A stretch of 64,000 bases of DNA from Erythrobacter litoralis (lineage in GTDB: Bacteria; Pseudomonadota; Alphaproteobacteria; Sphingomonadales; Sphingomonadaceae), in assembly GCF_029760855.1 (NCBI RefSeq), contig NZ_SOSI01000003.1:434001-498000 (forward strand), written 5' to 3'. Made by a program: the position numbers and the translations under genes. The notes beneath the pieces are model-generated. The model was not told the DNA's origin, did no database searches, and saw nothing but the letters and a program-made list of their open reading frames with translations. This document shows positions 8,718 to 16,480 of this stretch, one piece after another. The first letter of the stretch is position 1. Each line of letters opens with the position of its first letter.

Positions 8718-9637
8718 TCGACTGGGGGGCCACCCGCGACCTGATAACCAAGCTCGGCGAGATCGAACGGGCAATAGCGCTGTATGTTCGCGTTGGACGC
8801 GGCGTAACGGTTTTCGGTCGCCGCCGACATCGCCTCATCAATTCGATGCGCGGCGGCCCGCTCACCGATTTTCCAGCGATAGCCTAAGCTCGCAAGTAGG
8901 TTTCCGATGGGCTCGAACGGCATGAACGGGTCATTGTCGACCGGGGTACGCCTGAAGTGTGACGACAACCGTAAAAGCGGAAGGCCGCTTGCAGGGGGGC
9001 TTGCGCCGATCCGCGTGCGATCCGGCATCGGCGTATGGATATCGGGCAACCGTCCTGTCGCGTGCAGGACCAGTTGGTCAAAATACGCCTCGAGCTTCCG
9101 GGCCAGTGCTTCTTGCGGAAGTACCAACAGATTTTCCGCGCCGAAGAGCTTGGCATAGTGCTCGATCAAACGGTCATAGGAGAGCTGATCCTTATCGAAG
9201 AAATAAAATCCCGGTTCCGGACGAAAACTGAGATACTCGTCAATGCTCTTACGTCCGCCACGCTTGATGTATTGGAAGTAAGACGCCTTCAACGTCGCCT
9301 TCTGTTCGCGAATGGTAATCAGGATTTTCGCCGGTTGGCAGGTCTGAGCGAGACGGTCCGCGATGATACGGCTTTCGCGTTGCCCTGTCATTCGTGTCCC
9401 ACACAGGGTTTCCGATGAAATCACGTCCACCCTTCCGTCGCTCATCTGTCGCCGACGATCGGTGAGGTATTCCGCCGCGACCTGTGGATCAAAATCGAAA
9501 TCATGAGGACGGACAAAAACATCAAAAATCTCTTGGTGCGTCATGAGATCGTTGAACAGAGGACTGTTCGAAAAGACGGCTTCCTGCAGCCAGGTCGTTC
9601 CGGTCTTGTGCAATCCGGGATGGAGAAGAAGCGTCAT
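8714..9637 (-). CDS. Sulfotransferase family protein
   Basis: 307 residues. HPGLHKTGTTWLQ (residues 6-18) is a canonical 5'-PSB loop, and ILITIREQKATLKASY (from about residue 108) is the 3'-phosphate-binding helix of sulfotransferases. The length is normal for carbohydrate sulfotransferases. No signal peptide or membrane helix is seen, so it would act on nucleotide- or lipid-linked sugars in the cytoplasm with PAPS as donor. It sits tail to tail with another sulfotransferase-like gene and next to the flippase, which supports decoration of the exported repeat unit with sulfate (inference). Confidence 0.75.
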   Translation of the reverse strand: MTLLLHPGLHKTGTTWLQEAVFSNSPLFNDLMTHQEIFDVFVRPHDFDFDPQVAAEYLTDRRRQMSDGRVDVISSETLCGTRMTGQRESRIIADRLAQTCQPAKILITIREQKATLKASYFQYIKRGGRKSIDEYLSFRPEPGFYFFDKDQLSYDRLIEHYAKLFGAENLLVLPQEALARKLEAYFDQLVLHATGRLPDIHTPMPDRTRIGASPPASGLPLLRLSSHFRRTPVDNDPFMPFEPIGNLLASLGYRWKIGERAAAHRIDEAMSAATENRYAASNANIQRYCPFDLAELGYQVAGGPPVD

Positions 9638-9736
9638 CGATGTCTCGAAACCAACCAGTTAAAAGGGACCTGCCGCAAGCCGCTAGCTAATAGCATCCGT
9701 ATTGCCTAACTGCCGCCTGCGCCAAAGGAAACCAAT

Positions 9737-11056
9737 GTGCCTCGCATGATCGCAAAAGCTGCGAATTACCTTACAATTCACCTCGACTCCTTGCTTTCCA
9801 TCGCGATCCGGATCGGCGGCGTGGGGCTCGGATTTCTGATTACGCTCTTTATCGGCCGGGCAATGGGTCCCGAAGCATTGGGCGAGTATGGCGTGATAAC
9901 GCAGACAGGCATGTTTCTTTCTCTGGTGTGCGCAGGCGGCCTCGACCTTTCCGTCATACGTAGCTTTTCGGAGGCGCGTGCGAAGAAAGTGCTTCCGCGG
10001 ACAAAATCCTTCGGCAAGCTCGTCTTGGTTTCAAGCTTGCTCCTCCTGCTCGTTTCCGCTGTCGTATGGGCACTGGAAGGCTTGATCCGAGAGAAACTGC
10101 TGGAAGGATCGACGACCCCCTATGCGATTGTTTTCCTCATCGCGATCGCAGTCTCGCGAAGCTTCACACGGCTCACCAGCGGCTTTCTCCGCTCGCAGGC
10201 GCTCTATGTGTTCAGCAACGTGGTCGAAGTCCTGATCATTCCGATCATAGTCGTATCGCTGATCCTGCTCAGCGTTACCTATACGCTATTCGCTGTTTTA
10301 CTCTCGACGGCGCTGGCCGGGCTTGTTGCAGCGGGTGTGGGCTTAACGACGAGCTTGGTAAAAACCAGTCGATCAGTCGACGCGCTCGACGTTCCGATGA
10401 GTCCTTTGTTTAAAAGGGCGGTTCCTCTTTGGGGCGTCGCCGTGTCGAAAAACCTCAGCGACTGGTATAGTCTGGCTGTCGTCGCAGCACTGCTTTCGTT
10501 GTACGATGCGGGCATTTTCCGCGTCGCGATGCAGGTCGCATCGGCCCTGCCCGTCATTACGATCGGCATTTTCAGTGTCTTCGCATCGAAATTCGGAGTC
10601 GCTCATTCCAAGGGCGATTTCGCCGCGATCGCTAGGCTCGCACGGTCCGCGACCGTCCTGTCCTGTCTCCTCGTCCTGCCAGTTGGCCTGTTCACGATTA
10701 TCTTCACTGATCCGATTCTCACCATCGTTGGTCCGGAATTCAATCAAGGTGCCCCGATCCTTCAAATCCTGTTGGCCGGACAGATCCTCTATGTTTGTAC
10801 GGGCCCCTCGGGCCTTGTGCTCGCAATGACGGGAAATGAGCGCATCAATCTGCTCTTTACGATCGTTAGTCTTGTCGTCCTGCTGATTGCCCTGCCCCTC
10901 GCCGCTCAGAATTTCGGGTTGCTCGGTCTCGTTCTGGTGATGAGCACGATCCTTATCGTCAGGAACATCGCGAGCTTGGTCGCAGTGCGGAAACTGACCG
11001 GCGTGAATATCCTGACTGGGCGATATCATCCGATGCAGACTTCCGAGATCACCTGA
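9737..11056 (+). CDS. Oligosaccharide flippase (Wzx-type)
   Basis: 439 residues with about twelve to fourteen hydrophobic helices, in the polysaccharide-transporter (Wzx/PST, MOP superfamily) pattern; GFLITLFIGRAMGPEALGEY near the N-terminus is characteristic. It should move lipid-linked repeat units across the inner membrane for the Wzy-type polymerase at 3662. The GTG at 9737 is preferred because AAGGA ends 7 bases upstream; an ATG three codons on is too far from this site. Its 3' end overlaps the convergent glycosyltransferase by 8 bases. Confidence 0.82.
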   Translation: MPRMIAKAANYLTIHLDSLLSIAIRIGGVGLGFLITLFIGRAMGPEALGEYGVITQTGMFLSLVCAGGLDLSVIRSFSEARAKKVLPRTKSFGKLVLVSSLLLLLVSAVVWALEGLIREKLLEGSTTPYAIVFLIAIAVSRSFTRLTSGFLRSQALYVFSNVVEVLIIPIIVVSLILLSVTYTLFAVLLSTALAGLVAAGVGLTTSLVKTSRSVDALDVPMSPLFKRAVPLWGVAVSKNLSDWYSLAVVAALLSLYDAGIFRVAMQVASALPVITIGIFSVFASKFGVAHSKGDFAAIARLARSATVLSCLLVLPVGLFTIIFTDPILTIVGPEFNQGAPILQILLAGQILYVCTGPSGLVLAMTGNERINLLFTIVSLVVLLIALPLAAQNFGLLGLVLVMSTILIVRNIASLVAVRKLTGVNILTGRYHPMQTSEIT

Positions 11057-12095
11057 GGGGCAAACCGAAGGTGGCGCGCGCCGTCGCCTTCGCCTGGGGA
11101 GGCTGCCTTCGCATCAGGCGCCGTGCTACGATAACAAGATTTTGCGCGAAATATAGCGGCAGCAAAAGCGGGTAGTGCTTGCGCACGAACAGCATCTTGC
11201 TGCGAATGTGGTGATATTCGGCCAAGGGCGAACGCGCTTGCAACCGGCTTGAAGAACCGGCCGATGCGCCTTCCTTGTGGTAAACGACCGCGTCGGGAAT
11301 GAACCCGATGGGGTATTGCTTCCCGCGGGTTGCAAGGTCGATCTCTTCGTAGAAGAGGAAGAACCGTTCCTCGAGATAGCCGACGTCTTCGAAAAATTCC
11401 CGGCTCATTATAAGCGACGCGCCACATACGAAATCGGTCTGCCGCGCTACCGCGTCCGGGTCGAGCTTCGTATCGACAGCGCTTCCCGCGCCGATCCCGC
11501 GGCCCGTTCCGGTCAGCTTGTTGAAGCGCATTCCGTTGACGAGCTGGTGGGTATGCGGCTCATGGTAAAGGCGGACGGGGGTGCCCGCCATGCCCCATTC
11601 AGGATGCGCGCCGAAGGCGTCGATCACCATGCCGACCGTTTCCGGACCGACGGTCGTATCGTTGTTGAGTAACCATAGCAGTTCGACCGCCGGATTGCCC
11701 GCCGCGACCTGCAGTCCGCGATTGTTACCACCGGCAAAGCCTAAATTCGCGCCCGTATCGATCAGCGTCAGCGGCTTTTCGATCGGTCGATCAAGATCGT
11801 CTGGACCACGCAGGTCGCATTCAATCGGAAACCGGATCGCCGCAGTCGCCTCGTTACGATGGAATTCGCTTGCATAACGCGTTTCCCGTTCGCCCTTCGC
11901 CCAAGCAGCGATGGTCTCCAGAGAACCGTCGCCCGACGCATTGTCCGCAACGATCACGTAAGGAACGCGCTCGCCGGAAAACAGTGAGGCCAGGCATTCG
12001 ATCGTATCTTCCGGCGACCGATAATTTACCGCGATAACAGCCATTTCGGGCGCCGTAACCGTTGCCGGGCGAGGATCGGGCGAGTGTGACGACAA
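11049..12095 (-). CDS. Glycosyltransferase family 2 (rhamnosyltransferase-like)
   Basis: 348 residues. A GT-A Rossmann start (AVIAVNYRSPEDTIECLASL) is followed by VADNASGDGS, GFAGGNNRGL, the metal-binding LLNNDTTVGP (DxD-like), and ERFFLFYEEIDLATR with the catalytic acidic residues typical of GT2 rhamnosyl-type enzymes. A C-terminal amphipathic/hydrophobic stretch (about 315-335) could hold it at the inner membrane. It should add a sugar from a nucleotide donor to the growing lipid-linked repeat unit. Donor and acceptor cannot be told from sequence. It is divergent from the third beta-helix gene. Confidence 0.8.
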   Translation of the reverse strand: MSSHSPDPRPATVTAPEMAVIAVNYRSPEDTIECLASLFSGERVPYVIVADNASGDGSLETIAAWAKGERETRYASEFHRNEATAAIRFPIECDLRGPDDLDRPIEKPLTLIDTGANLGFAGGNNRGLQVAAGNPAVELLWLLNNDTTVGPETVGMVIDAFGAHPEWGMAGTPVRLYHEPHTHQLVNGMRFNKLTGTGRGIGAGSAVDTKLDPDAVARQTDFVCGASLIMSREFFEDVGYLEERFFLFYEEIDLATRGKQYPIGFIPDAVVYHKEGASAGSSSRLQARSPLAEYHHIRSKMLFVRKHYPLLLPLYFAQNLVIVARRLMRRQPPQAKATARATFGLPLR

Positions 12096-12125
12096 AGGAT
12101 TTTCCTACTGCATTGAGGACGGCTT

Positions 12126-12272
12126 ATGCGGCCACCCCTCACAAACCGAAAGGTTCGCAAATCGATGATCCGCGTAACAGAGACCGATAAAGAATCCACC
12201 CACTCCGCCGGTCCCGAAGGTCCGTCTGCCCCGATTGTCTCTTCGCAGAACGGCGAGCGTCTCCATGCTTGA
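12126..12272 (+). other. Short leader frame, possible frameshifted N-terminus of the third beta-helix gene
   Basis: An ATG at 12126 preceded by GAGG (7-base spacing) opens a 48-codon frame ending at TGA 12270-12272, overlapping the ATG at 12265 in another frame. Its translation ends APIVSSQNGERLHA, which resembles the strand that precedes the first coil in the paralogues (VTVSSKAD...). Either it is a coupled leader peptide, or the beta-helix gene has a one-base shift near 12230-12270. Confidence 0.3.
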
Positions 12273-13203
12273 TCGCCTCGCACGCGCCATCGCCGGTGAC
12301 ACAATCGACTTGGGCGACGAGCCCATCCCGCCGTTCCATCTGCGAGGGTCGGTGTTCGATCCGCCGGTGACCATACGCGGCGGAGTGTTCCAGTGTGCGA
12401 ACGACACCGCGCGCTGCTTCCGGTTCGATGCGTGCTGCGGCCTTTCGTTCGAAGGCGGCAGGGTAACCGGGGCGAACCGCAGCGCAGGCGCCATCCTTGT
12501 GGATCGTGGGAGTAAAATCGCCTTTCGCGGAATGCGGTTCGAGGGCCTCAAACATGGCATCGCGCATCGCGGCGTGGACGGACTGGAAATCAGCGATTGC
12601 ACCTTCTCCGACATGCGCATCGATGCGATCCGGGGCGGCGGCTCTTCCCGCGTCGCGATCCTGCGGAACACGGCGACCGATTTTCGCCCCATCGATACGG
12701 GTGGCGCAGGCGATCATCCCGATTTTATTCAGTTCTGGCCACTGGCTGGTTACACAGACAACGACGACATCGTTATTGCCGACAATGTTTTCACCCGTGG
12801 AACAGGGCTGCCTGCGCAAGGCATCTTCGTCCGCGGTATCTATGCTGACCGACCGCGATTCGGCCGTGTTAGCGTGCTTCGCAACCTTATCGACGGAGGG
12901 CTGCGAAACGGAGTTTGCGTGTCGGGCGCAGCCGACGGCGAGGTTCGGGAAAACACGATCCTGTCGCACGACGATGTAACGTCGTTCCTGCGAATCGAAG
13001 AGTTCGGCGGCCGGGTCGAGGGCAACTGCGCTAGGCATTTCGTTGGCGACGTCCCGCTGGAAACGAACAGGCTAGGCGATCCGGTTCCCGCAGCGAGAAA
13101 TCCTCTCGAAATCACTCTCGAACCCGGCCAGACACTTATCGTTCGATCCGGCGCGTCGCCCTTAGCTGCGTTGCGCCATCCACCCGTCGAGATAAGCCAT
13201 TAG
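12265..13203 (+). CDS. Parallel beta-helix protein (third paralogue)
   Basis: 312 residues from the ATG at 12265; a TTG at 12235 adds ten residues, and neither has a good ribosome site. The core carries IRGGG (122-126), D150-H-P-D153 followed by IQFW, and QGIFVRG, matching the proteins at 1668 and 6556. There is no visible signal peptide and no RTX repeats, so as it stands it would be cytoplasmic. This may reflect a damaged 5' end, since a well-started frame at 12126 runs into it. Many cysteines (CANDTARC, CCGL) set it apart from its paralogues. The 3' end overlaps the convergent glycosyltransferase by 42 bases. The function is probably polysaccharide-related but unknown. Confidence 0.65.
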   Translation: MLDRLARAIAGDTIDLGDEPIPPFHLRGSVFDPPVTIRGGVFQCANDTARCFRFDACCGLSFEGGRVTGANRSAGAILVDRGSKIAFRGMRFEGLKHGIAHRGVDGLEISDCTFSDMRIDAIRGGGSSRVAILRNTATDFRPIDTGGAGDHPDFIQFWPLAGYTDNDDIVIADNVFTRGTGLPAQGIFVRGIYADRPRFGRVSVLRNLIDGGLRNGVCVSGAADGEVRENTILSHDDVTSFLRIEEFGGRVEGNCARHFVGDVPLETNRLGDPVPAARNPLEITLEPGQTLIVRSGASPLAALRHPPVEISH

Positions 13204-14172
13204 CGCCGTATAATCCGTGGTTGCGCGCGTCGGCTCGCGCGCACGTAGTTTTTCGATTGCGGCGGCAAACTCTTCGGGCGTATCGGCGATCTCGATCAGA
13301 CCGCGCTTCTGGAAATTCTCGGTGATTTCCGCCTGGTGATTGTCGTAATGCTCGCCCAGTTCGTAGCGACGCGGCACGGCGATCACCCGGCATCCTGCGC
13401 GAAGCGCTGTGATCAACGAGCCGGTGCCGCCGTGGCAGACAACATAATCCGACCGCGACAGCATGGCTTGGATATCGTCGAACGGATAGGTTTCCGCCCA
13501 TTCGATTCCTTCGTGTTCTACAATCGCCCCGTTGCCGACTTGAAGGATGATCTTGTCCTTCACAATCCCGTCGCGATGGGCGGTCGTTACCAGATCAACC
13601 AGCCGGGGGAAGGCCAGTGTCGCGCCGACCGTGCCGAACAAAAGTGCGTCCTTTTCCGGTCGCGGTTCGTCGATCGTCCTGAAAGGATCGAACACCAAAG
13701 CACCCTTCCAGTTTTCTGCCAGCTTCGCCGCCTGCGCGATGCGCAGATGCGCGAAGGGACCGATCAGCTTGGCAAAGGCAGACGGATTTTCGAAGCGCGC
13801 GAACGAATCGATCAGGACAATACGCGCGCCGAGCAGCCGGCCGAGAAGGACTAAAAAAGCCATGGAGCCGGCGCCGGTCGTTAAAATTACGTCGGGCCTG
13901 GCTTTGCGCAGGATGTTGAACGAGATCCGCAAACTGGCAAAAGCAGACGCGAGCATCTTGAACGGCTTGCCCAAACGCGCCTGACCAAGCGCGACATGGG
14001 GTACGAAATAGGTTTCCTGCGTCTGCGCGATCGAACGGCCCAGCGCCGATTCCTCCGTTACGAAGAAGCTGTCGTGCCGCTTCCACAGGGGTTCGAGATC
14101 AAGGAGTTGGCGCACATGGCCACCGCCGGATGCGGCGAGGCAGACGCGCAAGCGTTTCTCTCCGTCTGCCAT
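13162..14172 (-). CDS. Fused Alg14-Alg13-type glycosyltransferase (PssD/PssE-like)
   Basis: 336 residues. The N-terminal half is Alg14/PssD-like (LAASGGGHVRQLLDL, then ILTTGAGSMAFLVLLGRLLGARIVLIDS). The C-terminal half is Alg13/GT28-like (ILQVGNG, DDIQAMLSRSDYVVCHGGTGSLITALRAGCRVIAVPR), where HGGTGS binds the UDP-sugar. In many bacteria these halves are two proteins; here they form one chain. Such enzymes add a GlcA or GlcNAc-type sugar early to the lipid-linked repeat unit at the cytoplasmic face of the inner membrane. The exact sugar is not deducible. Confidence 0.8.
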   Translation of the reverse strand: MADGEKRLRVCLAASGGGHVRQLLDLEPLWKRHDSFFVTEESALGRSIAQTQETYFVPHVALGQARLGKPFKMLASAFASLRISFNILRKARPDVILTTGAGSMAFLVLLGRLLGARIVLIDSFARFENPSAFAKLIGPFAHLRIAQAAKLAENWKGALVFDPFRTIDEPRPEKDALLFGTVGATLAFPRLVDLVTTAHRDGIVKDKIILQVGNGAIVEHEGIEWAETYPFDDIQAMLSRSDYVVCHGGTGSLITALRAGCRVIAVPRRYELGEHYDNHQAEITENFQKRGLIEIADTPEEFAAAIEKLRAREPTRATTDYTALMAYLDGWMAQRS

Positions 14173-14372
14173 GTCGGTCGCGAACTCCCTTGGGTGCTAC
14201 GATAAAGGTGTCAATCGGCGTATAAAGCGCCAGATTTAAATTCGAGGTTTACGGTGTTGGAACAACTGAAACCTTTTCCCTTTAACGTGCCTTCGAGTGT
14301 GGTATCGGACGCATCGACGGCGGCACCCCAACCGTGCCATCCTATGTCGAAGCCGGGGAATTAAGGAAGATC

Positions 14373-15263
14373 ATGAAATCCGTAAAGGTCTTATTCGCGG
14401 TAAGCGCGCTTGCGCTGTCAGGATGCGATTCCAGTGACGCGCCTAGCGGCCAGGTTGCCGCGACAGTCGATGGCGAGGAAATCACGGTCAGTCAGGTCGG
14501 CTCGGAACTCGCCGCGCTAGGTGTCGCGCAGCAAGCCCAGAACCCGGAACTCGCCAATCGCGCACTCGATGCCGCAATCAATCGCAAAATACTCGCGGCG
14601 GAAGCGCGCGAGCGCGGTTTGGACAAGACACCGCAGGGCGCGCTTGCACTTCAACGGGCCGAAGAGGCCGCTCTGGTTGGCCTTCTGCGCAACGAACTGC
14701 AGTCGCAGTCTCCCCGCCCCTCGGACGACGAGGCGCGGCGTTTCATATCCGACAATCCGGCGATGTTCGACCAACGGTTCGTGACGGTGGTCGAACAGCT
14801 CGTGGTCCCCCAGGTTGATCAAGCCCTCCTCCGCCGTATGGAGCCGATCGATACGCTGGACGGCGTACGCGCCCTGCTCGATCAGAACAATGTCCGCTAT
14901 TCCTCCACGATGGGAACAGTTGATTCGCTGACGGTCGCTCCGAACGTGGCACAGCAGCTCGTCGATCTCGGGGTGGGCGAGGTTTACATCCTGCCGCAGG
15001 GTAACGGAGCGCGCATTAATGCGGTCGTTTCTCGAAAAACCTATCCGATCAGTGATGATCAGGCCCTGAATCTTGCACGCGAAATGGTGGCGCAGCAGCG
15101 GTCTGGCGGGCAAGCGCAGAGTGTCTTCAAGTCGGTGATCGACGAGAAGAAGAAGACCGTGCGCTATTCGGACGAGTTCTCGGCACCGGAGCAACCGGGC
15201 GCGCCGCAGGGCGTTCGCAACGGTTCGGCTGGATCGCAGGCGCCGATCGGATCGCCCGACTAA
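14373..15263 (+). CDS. epsD: EpsD-type peptidyl-prolyl cis-trans isomerase lipoprotein
   Basis: 296 residues. The ATG at 14373 follows AAGGAAG by about 5 bases and gives a lipoprotein signal with lipobox ALSGC (cysteine near residue 18); an upstream frame from 14334 would hide it. The body matches SurA-N/EpsD-like isomerases found in exosortase-linked polysaccharide loci: VAATVDGEEITVSQVGSEL, then AINRKILAAEARERGLDKTP. It probably helps fold or assemble the outer-membrane export machinery. The C-terminal 35 residues are low-complexity (Pro/Gly/Ser) and likely disordered. It is the first gene of the long rightward run to epsI. Confidence 0.75.
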   Translation: MKSVKVLFAVSALALSGCDSSDAPSGQVAATVDGEEITVSQVGSELAALGVAQQAQNPELANRALDAAINRKILAAEARERGLDKTPQGALALQRAEEAALVGLLRNELQSQSPRPSDDEARRFISDNPAMFDQRFVTVVEQLVVPQVDQALLRRMEPIDTLDGVRALLDQNNVRYSSTMGTVDSLTVAPNVAQQLVDLGVGEVYILPQGNGARINAVVSRKTYPISDDQALNLAREMVAQQRSGGQAQSVFKSVIDEKKKTVRYSDEFSAPEQPGAPQGVRNGSAGSQAPIGSPD

Positions 15264-15309
15264 TCCTATCCGACCGGCCTTGCAGGTCAGTTCAAATCGA
15301 GGCCTTATT

Positions 15310-16476
15310 TTGAAACCCTTTCGTATCGGGCTGCTCTGGCATTCGCTAAGAGCCGGCAATCTCGGCGTTGGCGCGCTGACCCTCGGGAATATGGCGTTAA
15401 TTCGCGCCGTTGCCGAGGAAGTCGGGCGAGAGATCGAGTTCGTCGTCCTCTCGATGCGCGAGAGCTATACCGATTCGATCGCGCCGGGGGTGGAGCAATA
15501 CGAGATCGACAGCCGCAAGATGCTGTCTCCCAATGGTTTCTGGAAGAAGGTCGGCACCCTCGATTGCGTTATCGATATCGGCGCGGGCGACAGCTTTGCC
15601 GACATTTACGGCGCGAAGCGATTTGGCTTCATGTGGCTTTCCAAGCAGTTGACGACCGCGCACGGTGTGCCGCTGATCTTGGCGCCGCAGACCATTGGCC
15701 CGTTCAAGAACCCTGCCCTGCGCCCACTCGCCGGATCGGTTATGAAGCAGGCAAAGGCGGTCATTGCTCGCGACCGTCAATCCCTTACCGCGATTACCGA
15801 GGTCGCGCCAAAGGCGAACGCGCAATTGGCAGTTGATGTCGCGTTCAAGCTACCGTTCGAGGATCGCTCGCAGCTGCGCGGATCGAACGGCAAGTTCCGT
15901 ATGGGTATCAATGCATCGGGCTTACTGTGTCGCCAGGCCGAGACCGGCGAAAACCGCTTCGGCCTCTCTTTCGATTATCTCGCCTTGCACCGCCGTTTGA
16001 TCGCGCATTTTACTGCGCAGGAGAACGTCGAGGTCCACCTCGTCACTCATGCGAACAGCGCAAACGACAAGAGCGACGACGACGGCGCACGTGCCGATGC
16101 GCTGAGGGCGGAATTTCCCGAAGCCATCCGGGTACCGGATTTCAAGGATCCGAGCGAGGCGAAAAGCTATATTTCCGGTCTCGATTTCCTCGTGGCGGGA
16201 CGTATGCACGCGTGCATCGCGGCCTTCTCCTCGTGCACACCGGTCGTTCCGATTTCCTATAGCCGCAAATTCTCCGGCCTGTTCGGTTTGCTCGAATATC
16301 CTTGGCTCACACCGGTATCGGGAATGAGCGAGGACGAGGCCTTCAGCTTCGTCGTCTCCGCGATCGATGAGAGCGCCGCGATGCAGCGAGCCGAACGCGC
16401 AGTTTTGGACAAGGTCGATGCGATGTTCGACGGGTATCGCGCCGTGCTGCGAGAACAGCTCGCCAAAGGTGCCTGA
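15310..16476 (+). CDS. Polysaccharide pyruvyl transferase family protein
   Basis: 388 residues from a TTG at 15310 with GAGG 7 bases upstream. A longer frame from TTG 15280 lacks a ribosome site, and the family normally starts at KPFRIGLLWHS. Motifs: AGNLGVGALT near the N-terminus, DIGAGDSFADIYG, LAPQTIGPF, and VAGRMHACIAAFSSCTPVVPISYSRK near the C-terminus, all typical of CsaB/WcaK enzymes that move pyruvate from phosphoenolpyruvate to sugars as a ketal. It should decorate the repeat unit and add negative charge. Only four bases separate it from the FrhB-like gene. Confidence 0.8.
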   Translation: MKPFRIGLLWHSLRAGNLGVGALTLGNMALIRAVAEEVGREIEFVVLSMRESYTDSIAPGVEQYEIDSRKMLSPNGFWKKVGTLDCVIDIGAGDSFADIYGAKRFGFMWLSKQLTTAHGVPLILAPQTIGPFKNPALRPLAGSVMKQAKAVIARDRQSLTAITEVAPKANAQLAVDVAFKLPFEDRSQLRGSNGKFRMGINASGLLCRQAETGENRFGLSFDYLALHRRLIAHFTAQENVEVHLVTHANSANDKSDDDGARADALRAEFPEAIRVPDFKDPSEAKSYISGLDFLVAGRMHACIAAFSSCTPVVPISYSRKFSGLFGLLEYPWLTPVSGMSEDEAFSFVVSAIDESAAMQRAERAVLDKVDAMFDGYRAVLREQLAKGA

Positions 16477-16480
16477 TCGC

